Below are positions 38,214-47,200 of a DNA stretch of 64,000 nucleotides, piece by piece. Positions within the stretch are counted from its first letter, which is position 1. Each line of letters begins with the position of its first letter. The notes under the pieces were generated by a model. That model saw only the letters and a list, made by a program, of their open reading frames with translations, did no database searches and had not been told where the DNA came from. The stretch comes from Marivirga sericea (lineage in GTDB: Bacteria; Bacteroidota; Bacteroidia; Cytophagales; Cyclobacteriaceae): NCBI RefSeq assembly GCF_900177665.1, contig NZ_FXAW01000005.1, positions 1 through 64,000 of the forward strand, read 5' to 3'. The position numbers were made by a program, and so were the translations under genes.

Positions 38214-38221
38214 CAAAATTA
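38214..38221 (-). promoter_or_regulatory. Candidate -7 promoter box for the giant T9SS gene
   Basis: On the minus strand this reads TAATTTTG, a perfect match to TAnnTTTG, 61 bases upstream of the ATG. The best TTG is 25 bases further upstream, wider than usual. Confidence 0.45.
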
Positions 38222-38668
38222 CGAATATAATTACACATAAGGTAAGCAACCAACTACAATATCTTACATTTAATCGAAAAATATATTAAAAGCAGTAGTT
38301 CTAACACTTTTTCTACTAAATGACGTACGAATTCGCAGAATAGTTGGATTGGGTTTAGCTATTGGAGTGAATAGGTTTACAGCTGGTTAGCTTGTTAAGT
38401 GTTGAAGAGGTCCACTTGGCATATTTTCAACTTAACAGTTTGGAGGGCAATAAGTTGGCAGAATTAAGGTTACTTAAAATGCTTTAAGTCCTACCCTTTG
38501 GTAGTTAGAGGGCTACTACTGGCTGGGAGACTTCCGGTCTGACATTCGGTGCAGCCCGCATTTCTTGTTGCCAACTTCCCATTTCTAACTGTCAGCCTTT
38601 TTCCCCTTTCAACAAATTTTCAGATATTAGCATTTCAAAATTTAAGACTACTAAAACGACTTTTTGAT
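38222..38668. other. Intergenic region without a gene
   Basis: About 450 bases between the divergent T9SS gene and fumarylacetoacetase. An open frame on the plus strand reaches back from the fumarylacetoacetase start to about 38549, but its sequence (rich in Phe and Leu without domain pattern) does not look coded. The part from 38390 to 38590 has a higher GC content than its surroundings and no clear palindrome. I see no RNA gene here. Confidence 0.5.
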
Positions 38669-39943
38669 ATGACTTATAAAGCTAATGACCCAACATTAAA
38701 AAGCTGGGTAGAAGTGCCACAAAACTCAGATTTCCCTATTCAAAACCTTCCTTATGGAATTTTTTCAACGAAAGATAAATCACCTCGTGCCGGAGTAGCA
38801 ATCGGTGACAATATTTTAGATTTAAATGAAATCCAGTATGGTCAATTATTTAAGGACTTAAATTTGCCAGATCGGATTTTCGATCATCCAATTCTGAATG
38901 ATTTTATGGAACTGGGAAAAGAAGTGACAGTTCCAGTAAGAGAAAGAATTTCTGAACTTCTGCAATATGACAATCAAGAGCTTCAAGGCAACGATCAATT
39001 AAGAAATAAAGCCTTGATTCCTCAGAAAGAGGCTACTATGCATTTACCCATACGTGTTGGCGATTATACAGACTTCTACTCTTCTGAATCACATGCCACA
39101 AATGTGGGCACCATGTTCCGTGATCCTGATAACGCATTATTACCGAATTGGAAACACATCCCTGTAGGTTATCATGGAAGAGCTTCGTCAATTGTTATTT
39201 CTGGAACTCCCCTGCATAGACCAAAAGGACAGACCATTGCACCTGATGCTAAAAATCCTGATTTTGGCCCAGCTAAATTGGTGGATTTCGAATTGGAGAT
39301 GGCTTTCATCACTTGTGGGGGAAACACCTTAGGAGATGCCATCTCGACCAAAGAAGCTGAGAATCACATCTTCGGCTTCACTTTATTTAACGACTGGTCG
39401 GCAAGAGATATTCAAAAATGGGAATATGTACCCTTGGGACCATTCTTAGCCAAGAATTTCGGTTCTTCTATGTCGCCTTGGATAGTGACAATGGAAGCAC
39501 TAGAGCCTTTCAAAATCCCAGGTCCAAAGCAAGAGCCTGAAGTTTTACCTTATCTGAAATTTGCAGGAGATTATCATTTTGACATTGACTTGCAAGTGGG
39601 GATTCAGCCGAAAGACTCTGAGGAAAAAGTAGTTACTAATTCCAATTTCAAATATATGTATTGGAATGTAGTACAGCAATTAGCACATCATACTGTTAAC
39701 GGCTGTAACATTAATACAGGAGATGTTTATGCCTCTGGCACCATCAGTGGAAATGATCCTTCCTCCTATGGTTCTATGTTAGAGCTCAGCTGGAAAGGTT
39801 CTAAACCAGTCCAAATGGCTGATGGAACAGAAAGAAAATTCATCAATGATCATGACACGGTAATCATGCGAGGTCATGGCGAAAAAGATGGTGTTAGAAT
39901 TGGTTTCGGTGAGGTTCGAACTGAGCTTTTGCCAACGAAGTAA
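38669..39943 (+). CDS. fahA: Fumarylacetoacetase
   Basis: Hydrolyses 4-fumarylacetoacetate to fumarate and acetoacetate, the last step of tyrosine breakdown. A 424-residue two-domain enzyme: an N-terminal SH3-like domain (residues 10-110, NLPYGIFSTKDKSPRAGVAIG) and the C-terminal catalytic domain with the metal and substrate motifs DYTDFYSSESHATNVG, PVGYHGRASSIVISG, VDFELEMAFI, FNDWSARDIQKWEY and NGCNINTGDVYASGTISG. I used ATG 38669. An upstream in-frame start at 38549 would add 40 residues that fit no domain. No other tyrosine pathway gene is adjacent. Confidence 0.94.
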   Translation: MTYKANDPTLKSWVEVPQNSDFPIQNLPYGIFSTKDKSPRAGVAIGDNILDLNEIQYGQLFKDLNLPDRIFDHPILNDFMELGKEVTVPVRERISELLQYDNQELQGNDQLRNKALIPQKEATMHLPIRVGDYTDFYSSESHATNVGTMFRDPDNALLPNWKHIPVGYHGRASSIVISGTPLHRPKGQTIAPDAKNPDFGPAKLVDFELEMAFITCGGNTLGDAISTKEAENHIFGFTLFNDWSARDIQKWEYVPLGPFLAKNFGSSMSPWIVTMEALEPFKIPGPKQEPEVLPYLKFAGDYHFDIDLQVGIQPKDSEEKVVTNSNFKYMYWNVVQQLAHHTVNGCNINTGDVYASGTISGNDPSSYGSMLELSWKGSKPVQMADGTERKFINDHDTVIMRGHGEKDGVRIGFGEVRTELLPTK

Positions 39944-39978
39944 TTATGATTTAGAAATTACGAATTAGTAATCACCAA

Positions 39979-40015
39979 CTTTTCCAGAGTTTTCGAACTT
40001 TGGAAAAGCTTTTTT
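39979..40015 (+). terminator. Intrinsic terminator after fumarylacetoacetase
   Basis: A 13-bp stem (39979-39991 with 39996-40008, one G-U pair) closes a UUCG-type tetraloop and is followed by six T within seven bases. The TTCG loop makes it an unusually stable hairpin. Confidence 0.88.
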
Positions 40016-40051
40016 ACTTCTATTCGTTAAACAACTTAGAGACAAAAACTG

Positions 40052-40059
40052 TACATTTA
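40052..40059 (+). promoter_or_regulatory. Possible -7 box upstream of the DUF6922 gene
   Basis: TACATTTA, seven of eight matching TAnnTTTG, lies five bases before the ATG at 40064. If functional, the mRNA would be leaderless or nearly so. Confidence 0.3.
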
Positions 40060-40063
40060 TCTA

Positions 40064-40363
40064 ATGAAGTCATTATTATCAAAGCTTTCAAAACATTTAT
40101 TTTGGGATGTAGAGGTTGAAAAAATCAATCCCGATACTCATGCATCATTTATAATTGAAAGAGTTTTAAAAAAAGGAACCCTTCAAGATTTTAATGTACT
40201 AAATCAGATTTTCAGTTCAGAACAGACTATTTCAATTGTGAAAAATCTTAAACACCTTGATCCTAAAACTGCCAATTTTGCTCATATTTATTTTGATATT
40301 CCAAAGAATGAAATGAAATGCTATACAAAGAATCAGTCACAAGTGAAACACTGGATTTACTAA
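40064..40363 (+). CDS. DUF6922-like small protein, partner of the AbiEii gene
   Basis: A 99-residue soluble protein fitting the small DUF6922 family as I recall it: an N-terminal LSKHLFWDVEVEKINPDTHASFIIERVL segment, a central helical region and a C-terminal FDIPKNEMKCY. Such proteins are repeatedly encoded directly upstream of AbiEii-type nucleotidyltransferases in Bacteroidota, which suggests an antitoxin or partner role. The gene overlaps the next by 46 bases in a different frame. It lacks a recognisable DNA-binding motif, so a transcriptional role is not evident. The family assignment is from memory and moderately certain. Confidence 0.75.
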   Translation: MKSLLSKLSKHLFWDVEVEKINPDTHASFIIERVLKKGTLQDFNVLNQIFSSEQTISIVKNLKHLDPKTANFAHIYFDIPKNEMKCYTKNQSQVKHWIY

Positions 40364-40932
40364 AATCTTTATCAGAAGAAGACTTACTTGCAGATTTTTT
40401 TCTTGTTGGAGGTACATCCTTAGCACTTCAAATTGGCCATAGAAAATCAATTGATTTAGACTTTTTCAGCTTATCAGGCTTTGATTCTGACGAAATTCAA
40501 AATTTATTAATCCATAAATATCAGATTCAAATTGACTATTTGGCAAAGCATACAATTTCCGGACAAATTAGAGACGTTAAGGTTGATTTCATTTCTCATC
40601 AGTATCCTCAATTAGCTGCAGTTAAAACTGTAGAAGATTTCAGGCTAGCAGACCCAAAAGACATAGCTGCAATGAAACTAAATGCTGTGTGTAATCGTGG
40701 TAGCAAAAAAGATTTTGTTGATATATTTTACTTGATGGGATATTTTGAACTTGAAGAGCTCATCCATTTTTACCAGAAGAAGTACAATCAAAGCAATTCA
40801 ATTATGGTTCTAAAAAGTCTACTTTACTACGATGACGCGGAGCTTGAACCAGACCCAGTATATCTAAAAAACCCATTACCTTGGGATCAAGTAAAATCAA
40901 AAATTACTGCTGAGGCAAAAAAGTCGTTTTAA
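40318..40932 (+). CDS. AbiEii/AbiGii-type nucleotidyltransferase (toxin-like)
   Basis: A 204-residue protein of the DUF1814/AbiEii family, the toxin of AbiEi/AbiEii type IV toxin-antitoxin and phage-abortive systems. The nucleotidyltransferase core is intact: FLVGGTSLALQIGHRKSIDLDFFS, giving G-G-S/T followed by D-x-D for metal binding, and the family motif DPKDIAAMKLNAVCNRGSKKDFVDIFYL with conserved Lys and K-K-D-F-x-D. The usual AbiEi partner with a winged helix is absent; instead the DUF6922 gene overlaps it by 46 bases. Growth inhibition or nucleotidyl transfer is inferred from the family, not shown here. Confidence 0.88.
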   Translation: MLYKESVTSETLDLLKSLSEEDLLADFFLVGGTSLALQIGHRKSIDLDFFSLSGFDSDEIQNLLIHKYQIQIDYLAKHTISGQIRDVKVDFISHQYPQLAAVKTVEDFRLADPKDIAAMKLNAVCNRGSKKDFVDIFYLMGYFELEELIHFYQKKYNQSNSIMVLKSLLYYDDAELEPDPVYLKNPLPWDQVKSKITAEAKKSF

Positions 40933-41042
40933 AAATTAATTCTCTTCATTAATCGATAAGATTAAAAACATAAATACTTAATTTTGTTCTTTTACGGAAT
41001 CACAAAAATTATCAATTACAATTTTTGAAATAAATATTATAT

Positions 41043-43670
41043 ATGTCACTGGCAACTAAATACAATCCTTCGGATATAGAAGATAAATGGTACAAACATT
41101 GGATGGAACAGAAGTTTTTCGCTTCCAAGCCTGATCCTAAAAAAGAGCCCTACACCATTGTAATCCCGCCTCCCAACGTAACAGGTGTATTGCACATGGG
41201 ACATATGATGAATAATACCATTCAGGATGTATTAATCCGTAGAGCCAGAATGCAAGGCAAAGAAGCCTGCTGGGTACCGGGAATGGATCATGCCTCTATC
41301 GCTACTGAAGCAAAGGTGGTAAATATGCTAAAAGAAAAAGGCATCAACAAAAATGAAATCACCCGTGATGAATTCATGAAACATGCCTGGGAATGGAAAG
41401 AAAAATATGGAGGTATCATATTACAACAGCTTAAGAAATTAGGAGCTTCTTGCGATTGGGACAGAGAGCGCTTCACCATGGAAGAAGATATGTCCGCTGC
41501 AGTTATCGAAGTTTTTGTGGATTTGCACAAAAAAGGATATATCTACCGCGGCACTCGCATGGTAAACTGGGATCCTGAAGGACAAACAGCATTGGCAGAT
41601 GATGAGGTGAACTTCAAAGAGGTCCAAGGAAAGATGTATCACATCCGATATCAAATTGAAGGAAGTGATGACCATTTAATAATTGCTACAACCAGACCTG
41701 AAACCATCATGGCAGATGCAGCAATATGTATCAATCCTAATGACGAGCGATTCACTCATTTGAAAGGAAAAAAAGCCATAATTCCATTGATTAACAAAGC
41801 TATCCCGATTATTGAGGATGATTATGTGGATATGGAATTTGGAACTGGTTGTTTAAAAGTAACCCCTGCTCACGATATCAATGACCACGAAATTGGATTG
41901 CGTCATAATCTGGAAGTAATCGATATTATTGCCGATAATGGAAAGCTGAATGACAAAGCGCAGATTTTAGTAGGTGAAGATCGATTTGTAGCCAGAAAGA
42001 AAATCGCCAAACTACTAAAGGAAAAAGACCAATTAGAAAAAGAGGAAGACTATACCAATAATGTTGGTCACTCGGAAAGGACTAATGCAGTGATTGAGCC
42101 AAAGCTTTCTACACAGTGGTTTGTAAAGATGGAAGAATTGGTGAAACCAGCTTATGAAAATGTGATGAATGACAACATCAAGCTGATTCCACCAAAATTC
42201 AAGAACACCTACAAACACTGGATGGAAAATGTGAGAGATTGGTGTATTTCCCGTCAATTATGGTGGGGACAAAGAATTCCAGCTTACTTTCTGCCAGACG
42301 GAGATTTTGTAGTGGCTCAAAATGACGAGGAGGCATTACAATTAGCAAAAGAGAAAACTGGAAATCAAGACTTAAAAGCGGATGACCTAAAGCAGGATGA
42401 AGATGTATTAGACACTTGGTTTAGCTCTTGGTTGTGGCCAATTTCTGTTTTCGATGGCTTTAAAGACCCTGATAATGAAGATTTCAATTACTACTATCCT
42501 ACCAATGATTTGGTAACGGGTCCTGATATTCTATTCTTCTGGGTAGCCAGAATGATCATTGCAGGATATGAATTTAAAGGGGAACTACCCTTTAAAAATG
42601 TATATCTGACTGGAATTGTTAGAGATGATAAAGGCAGAAAAATGTCTAAGCAATTGGGGAATTCCCCTGATGCATTGGGCTTGATTGATAAACATGGCGC
42701 TGATGGTGTACGCGTGGGTTTACTGTTTTCAGCTGCAGCTGGAAATGATTTATTGTTCGAAGAAAAGCTTTGCGAGCAAGGCTGGAATTTTGGAAACAAA
42801 ATCTGGAATGCCTATCGATTAGTAGAAGGATTGGAAGTAAAAGAAAAAGACACACCAATCGAGGCTATGAAAGCACGTGATTGGTTTGAAGCTCGTTTTC
42901 AAGATGCGTTGAGGGAAATTAATGACCATTTTAGCAAATTCAGAATATCGGATGCTCTGATGACCACTTATAAATTGATTTGGGATGATTTCTGTTCCTA
43001 TTATTTAGAATTGGTAAAGCCTCCTTATGGAGAAGCCATCGATAAAGAAACTTATGAGGCTACCATCACTTTCTTTGAGGATATCTTAACTATTCTGCAT
43101 CCATTTATGCCATTCTTAACGGAAGAAATTTGGCATCAAATCACAGACAGGGGTGACAAAGATTGTGTTATCGTAAACCATTGGCCAATCGAAAAAGATT
43201 ATGATCAAGCCATCTTGCATGATGCCAAAACGGCCTTTGAATTAGTTTCACAAATCAGAAACATCAGAGCTTCTAAGGGAATTTCACCTAAAGAAGCGCT
43301 TACTCTTCATGTAAAAACTAAGAGCGAAATGATTTATCAAGAGTACATTTCTGTGATTGATAAATTGGCTAACATAGAAGAATTGGCATTCACTACTGAA
43401 AAAATCGACCAAGCAGTCAGCTTTTTTATAGGTTCAGATGAGTGTTTCATTCCGATGGAAGGCACAATAGACGTAGAAAAAGAAAAAGAAGAAATCCAGA
43501 AGGAACTAGATTATAACAAGGGATTCTTAAAGAGTGTGAAAAAGAAACTCGAGAATGAGCGATTTGTGAGTAATGCTCCTGCTCAGGTAGTGGAAATGGA
43601 AAAGAAAAAGCAGGCAGATGCAGAGGCGAAAATTAAGACCTTGGAAGATAGCTTAGCAAATTTAGGATAA
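41043..43670 (+). CDS. valS: Valine--tRNA ligase
   Basis: A class I synthetase of 875 residues that charges tRNA-Val. Motifs: PPPNVTGVLHMGHMM with HMGH (HIGH signature near residue 51), the CP1 editing domain, the second signature GRKMSKQLGNSPD near residue 533 (KMSKS type), and a C-terminal zone ending in a coiled coil (EKEKEEIQKELDYNKGFLKSVKKKL), the tRNA-binding arm seen in bacterial ValRS. It is not obviously coupled to the upstream AbiEii gene. A terminator follows immediately. Confidence 0.96.
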   Translation: MSLATKYNPSDIEDKWYKHWMEQKFFASKPDPKKEPYTIVIPPPNVTGVLHMGHMMNNTIQDVLIRRARMQGKEACWVPGMDHASIATEAKVVNMLKEKGINKNEITRDEFMKHAWEWKEKYGGIILQQLKKLGASCDWDRERFTMEEDMSAAVIEVFVDLHKKGYIYRGTRMVNWDPEGQTALADDEVNFKEVQGKMYHIRYQIEGSDDHLIIATTRPETIMADAAICINPNDERFTHLKGKKAIIPLINKAIPIIEDDYVDMEFGTGCLKVTPAHDINDHEIGLRHNLEVIDIIADNGKLNDKAQILVGEDRFVARKKIAKLLKEKDQLEKEEDYTNNVGHSERTNAVIEPKLSTQWFVKMEELVKPAYENVMNDNIKLIPPKFKNTYKHWMENVRDWCISRQLWWGQRIPAYFLPDGDFVVAQNDEEALQLAKEKTGNQDLKADDLKQDEDVLDTWFSSWLWPISVFDGFKDPDNEDFNYYYPTNDLVTGPDILFFWVARMIIAGYEFKGELPFKNVYLTGIVRDDKGRKMSKQLGNSPDALGLIDKHGADGVRVGLLFSAAAGNDLLFEEKLCEQGWNFGNKIWNAYRLVEGLEVKEKDTPIEAMKARDWFEARFQDALREINDHFSKFRISDALMTTYKLIWDDFCSYYLELVKPPYGEAIDKETYEATITFFEDILTILHPFMPFLTEEIWHQITDRGDKDCVIVNHWPIEKDYDQAILHDAKTAFELVSQIRNIRASKGISPKEALTLHVKTKSEMIYQEYISVIDKLANIEELAFTTEKIDQAVSFFIGSDECFIPMEGTIDVEKEKEEIQKELDYNKGFLKSVKKKLENERFVSNAPAQVVEMEKKKQADAEAKIKTLEDSLANLG

Positions 43671-43685
43671 TGTCCACACACAGTG

Positions 43686-43717
43686 AAAGCATCCGCCTTC
43701 CAGCGGATGCTTTTTTT
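43686..43717 (+). terminator. Intrinsic terminator after valS
   Basis: AAAGCATCCGC (43686-43696) pairs with GCGGATGCTTT (43703-43713) around a six-base loop, with T7 at 43711-43717. The GCATCCGC stem is identical to the terminator at 13634. Confidence 0.9.
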
Positions 43718-43783
43718 ATCTAGAATACATTTGATCATTTTATAAAACATTAATTGAAATCTTAGCGTTTTAGAATAAAGTTA

Positions 43784-43791
43784 TACATTTG
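43784..43791 (+). promoter_or_regulatory. Candidate -7 promoter box for the metal efflux operon
   Basis: TACATTTG, a perfect TAnnTTTG match, lies only six bases before the ATG at 43797. If active, the transcript would start at or close to the start codon. No good TTG is found 19-21 bases upstream. Confidence 0.35.
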
Positions 43792-43796
43792 TAGCA

Positions 43797-44201
43797 ATGA
43801 GGAGAGTTTTAGGCATATTTCTAATTACCATATCAGTAAATATTTTACTGCTCCACAGCTTTGTGCCTCATCATCATAGTGAAAATGGGTTTAATCTTGA
43901 TGAAATCCTCAAAAATGAGCCTGTAAACTCTGCTATTGATTTACTTAAAGTTGGCTTTCACATTAATCTGGGAGCTAACCATCTCGATAATTATCAAAAC
44001 AACAATTCAGCATTAGCTAAACACGCTAGTCAACGAAGCCTGAGTAGTAATGATATATTGTTCTTCATTACTGCTGTTTCTGATTTTGATTTCTCGCAAG
44101 CAGGAAATGATATATTAACACAAGTTCAGTTTGACGATGAAGTTATTCAAACTTTATTCAACAGTAGCTTCTCTTACCGAGGCCCCCCTTCTCTTATTTA
44201 A
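43797..44201 (+). CDS. His-rich exported protein preceding the heavy-metal efflux pump
   Basis: A 134-residue protein with an N-terminal hydrophobic segment (residues 5-22, LGIFLITISVNILLLHSF) followed immediately by VPHHHSENG, a likely metal-binding cluster. The rest is a poorly conserved, mostly helical region, and the C-terminus ends in YRGPPSLI. The combination of a membrane-proximal His cluster and a terminal R-G-P-P motif is familiar to me from Bacteroidota genes upstream of CusA/CzcA pumps, but I know of no functional assignment. A role as periplasmic metal chaperone or sensor is inferred. It is 47 bases from the pump gene and likely co-transcribed. Confidence 0.7.
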   Translation: MRRVLGIFLITISVNILLLHSFVPHHHSENGFNLDEILKNEPVNSAIDLLKVGFHINLGANHLDNYQNNNSALAKHASQRSLSSNDILFFITAVSDFDFSQAGNDILTQVQFDDEVIQTLFNSSFSYRGPPSLI

Positions 44202-44248
44202 GAATTCGTTTACATTTATTTTATTCTTAAATAGTCAAATAACATTTC

Positions 44249-47200
44249 ATGTTTCAAAAAATTATTTCTTTCTCCGTAAAGAACAAGCTTATTGTGTTCT
44301 TTGGAGTAGTCGCACTAATTGGGGGCGGAATATATTCCATGACTCAACTGTCTGTGAATGCTGTTCCCGACATTACCAACAATCAAGTTCAAGTAGTAAC
44401 AGTTAGTCCTTCATTATCTGCTCAAGAGGTCGAGCAGTTTATCACCTACCCTATCGAAATTTCCATGGCAAATATACCCATGGTCGAAGAGATCCGGTCT
44501 ATCTCAAAATATGGACTATCGGTGGTCACCATCGTCTTCGAAGAAGATGTAGCCGTATTGGATACAAGGCAATATGTTCAAGAGCAAATCACCATTGTAA
44601 GTGATGAAATTCCAGCTAAACTAGGTGCACCTGAATTGATGCCCATTACAACTGGTTTAGGTGAAATTTATCAATACACATTAGAAGTGGATGAAGAGCT
44701 TCAGGAAGAATACGGTGCCATGGAGCTCAGAACGATTCAAGATTGGATCGTTAAAAGGCAGCTTTCAGGTATTAAAGGGATAGTAGAAGTAAGTTCCTTT
44801 GGTGGTTATTTAAAGCAATATGAAGTAGCAGTAAATCCTTCATTAATGGCCCAGCACAAAGTAAGTTTTCAGGATATTATTGAAGCGCTAAATGTCAATA
44901 ATGAAAATTCAGGCGGTAGCTACATTGAGAAAAATCAAAATGCTTATTATGTAAGAACTGAAGGCATGATGGTAAATTTGGAAGATATCCAAAACACAGT
45001 ACTCAAGCATGATTCACAAACTCCCGTCCTCATAAAAGACATTGGAACCGTTCAATTCGGTAATGCAAAAAGATTTGGTGCCATGACTAAAGATGGGAAA
45101 GGAGAAGCGGTTGGCGGCATTACTTTAATGCTCAAGGGAGCCAATTCTTCCGAAACATTGGATTTGGTGAACAAAAGAGTTGCCGAGGTGCAAAAATCAT
45201 TACCCGAAGGGGTTAGAATCAAGCCTTATCTAGATAGATCTGATTTGGTAGGACGTGCTATCAATACTGTTAAAACTAACCTACTAGAAGGTGGTGTAAT
45301 CGTGATTTTAGTACTGATTCTCTTATTAGGCAATTTCAGAGCAGGTTTAATTGTAGCCTCCATTATCCCGCTTTCTTTGCTCTTTGCCTTCATCATGATG
45401 AATATTTTTGACGTTTCTGCCAATCTGATGTCCTTGGGTGCCATAGATTTCGGGATAGTAGTAGATGGTGCAGTAATTATTGTCGAAAGTATTCTTCATA
45501 TATTGTTTACTGTACATTTAGGAAAACAGCTTAACCAATCGCAAATGGATGAGGTAGTTGTAGATGCATCTCAGAAGATCTATAAATCAGCTGCTTTCGG
45601 TGTTTTGATCATTCTGGTAGTATTCTTACCTATCCTTTCCCTGACAGGAATAGAAGGAAAAACATTTAAGCCAATGGCTCAAACGGTCAGCTTTGCCATT
45701 TTAGGCGCTATGATTTTATCCATGACTTATGTGCCGATGATGACCGCTCTATTTTTAAAGAAAAACATTAAGGATCGAGTCACCTTTGCGGATAAGGTGA
45801 TGAACCGGCTAAAAGTAGCTTACAAACCGGTACTAAGCTCCTCTTTGCGAAATCCTAAAGTCACCATCTCATTATCAGTGATTTTATTGGCAATCGCATT
45901 ATTTATCTTCAACAGAATGGGATCTGAATTTATTCCACAGCTGGAAGAAGGAGATTTAGCTATGCAAATGACCTTACCTCCGGGTTCTTCTTTGGAACAA
46001 AGTATTGCTACAAGTACAAAAGCAGAACGTATTTTATTGGATAATTTCCCAGAAGTAGAATCAGTGGTATCAAAAATTGGTACTGCTGAAGTACCGACAG
46101 ATCCTATGTCGATTGAATTGGCTGATATAATGATCATTTTAAAACCAAAAGATGAATGGACAACTGCTGAGGATCGCTTCGATTTAATTGAAAAAATGGA
46201 AGACAAATTAGCCGTTATTCCTACTGCTATCTTTGAATTTACGCAACCAATACAATTGAGATTTAATGAGCTAATTACTGGAGCAAAATCTGATATTGCA
46301 GTTAAAATTTATGGTGAAGATCTGGCTAAACTAGCGGATTATGGTCAGCAAGCATCGGATATTATAAAAGAGGTACCTGGTGCCGCTGATGTGAAAGTAG
46401 AGCAAACAGAAGGCCTGGCTCAGTGGGTGATCAGTTACAATAGAAAGAAAGCAGCACAATATGGCGTATCCATTGAAGAGCTAAACAGCATTATTAGGGC
46501 TGCTTATGCCGGTGAAAATGCAGGTTTCGTTTTTGAAGGAGAAAGGAAATTTGAATTGGTTGTTAGGCTGAAAGAATCGTTTAGAAATTCTATTGACCTT
46601 CATAAGCTGACTATTCAAGGTCAAAAAGGCTCTTTGATTCCACTGTCAGAGGTTGCTGATTTAGAATATAAGGAAGGTCCTTTACAAATTTCAAGAGATG
46701 ACACTCGCAGAAGGGTTGTAGTCGGTGTGAATGTCAGAGATCGAGACATTGCGGGACTTGTGGCAGATATTGAAGCCAATCTTGAAAGTCAGTTAGATTT
46801 GGATCCCGGATATTCAGTGAAGTACGGAGGACAGTTCGAAACGCTGGAAAAGGCCAGTAAAAGACTAGCCATTGCTGTACCAGTAGCGTTAATATTAATC
46901 TTCATCTTACTCTATTTCGCTTTCGGAAAAGTGAAATACGCTTTATTAATTTACTCTGCTGTTCCTTTATCTGCAATTGGAGGTGTTTTGGCATTATGGA
47001 TAAGGGGTATGCCATTTAGTATTTCAGCAGGAGTAGGATTTATAGCATTATTTGGAGTAGCTGTATTGAATGGCATCGTTTTAATCAGTCATTTAAATGA
47101 TTTAAAAAAAGAAAAGGATATGGATTTAATACAACTTATCAAGATTGGTAGCACCGACCGATTAAGACCGGTATTAATGACCGCTTTGGTTGCATCTTTA

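Noticed and set aside
38549-38668. Extended N-terminus for fumarylacetoacetase
   Set aside because: The 40 extra residues do not match the family, and the enzyme is full length from ATG 38669.
38222-38668. Possible tRNA or riboswitch in the GC-richer gap
   Set aside because: No acceptor stem, T-loop sequence or conserved riboswitch core could be found by eye.
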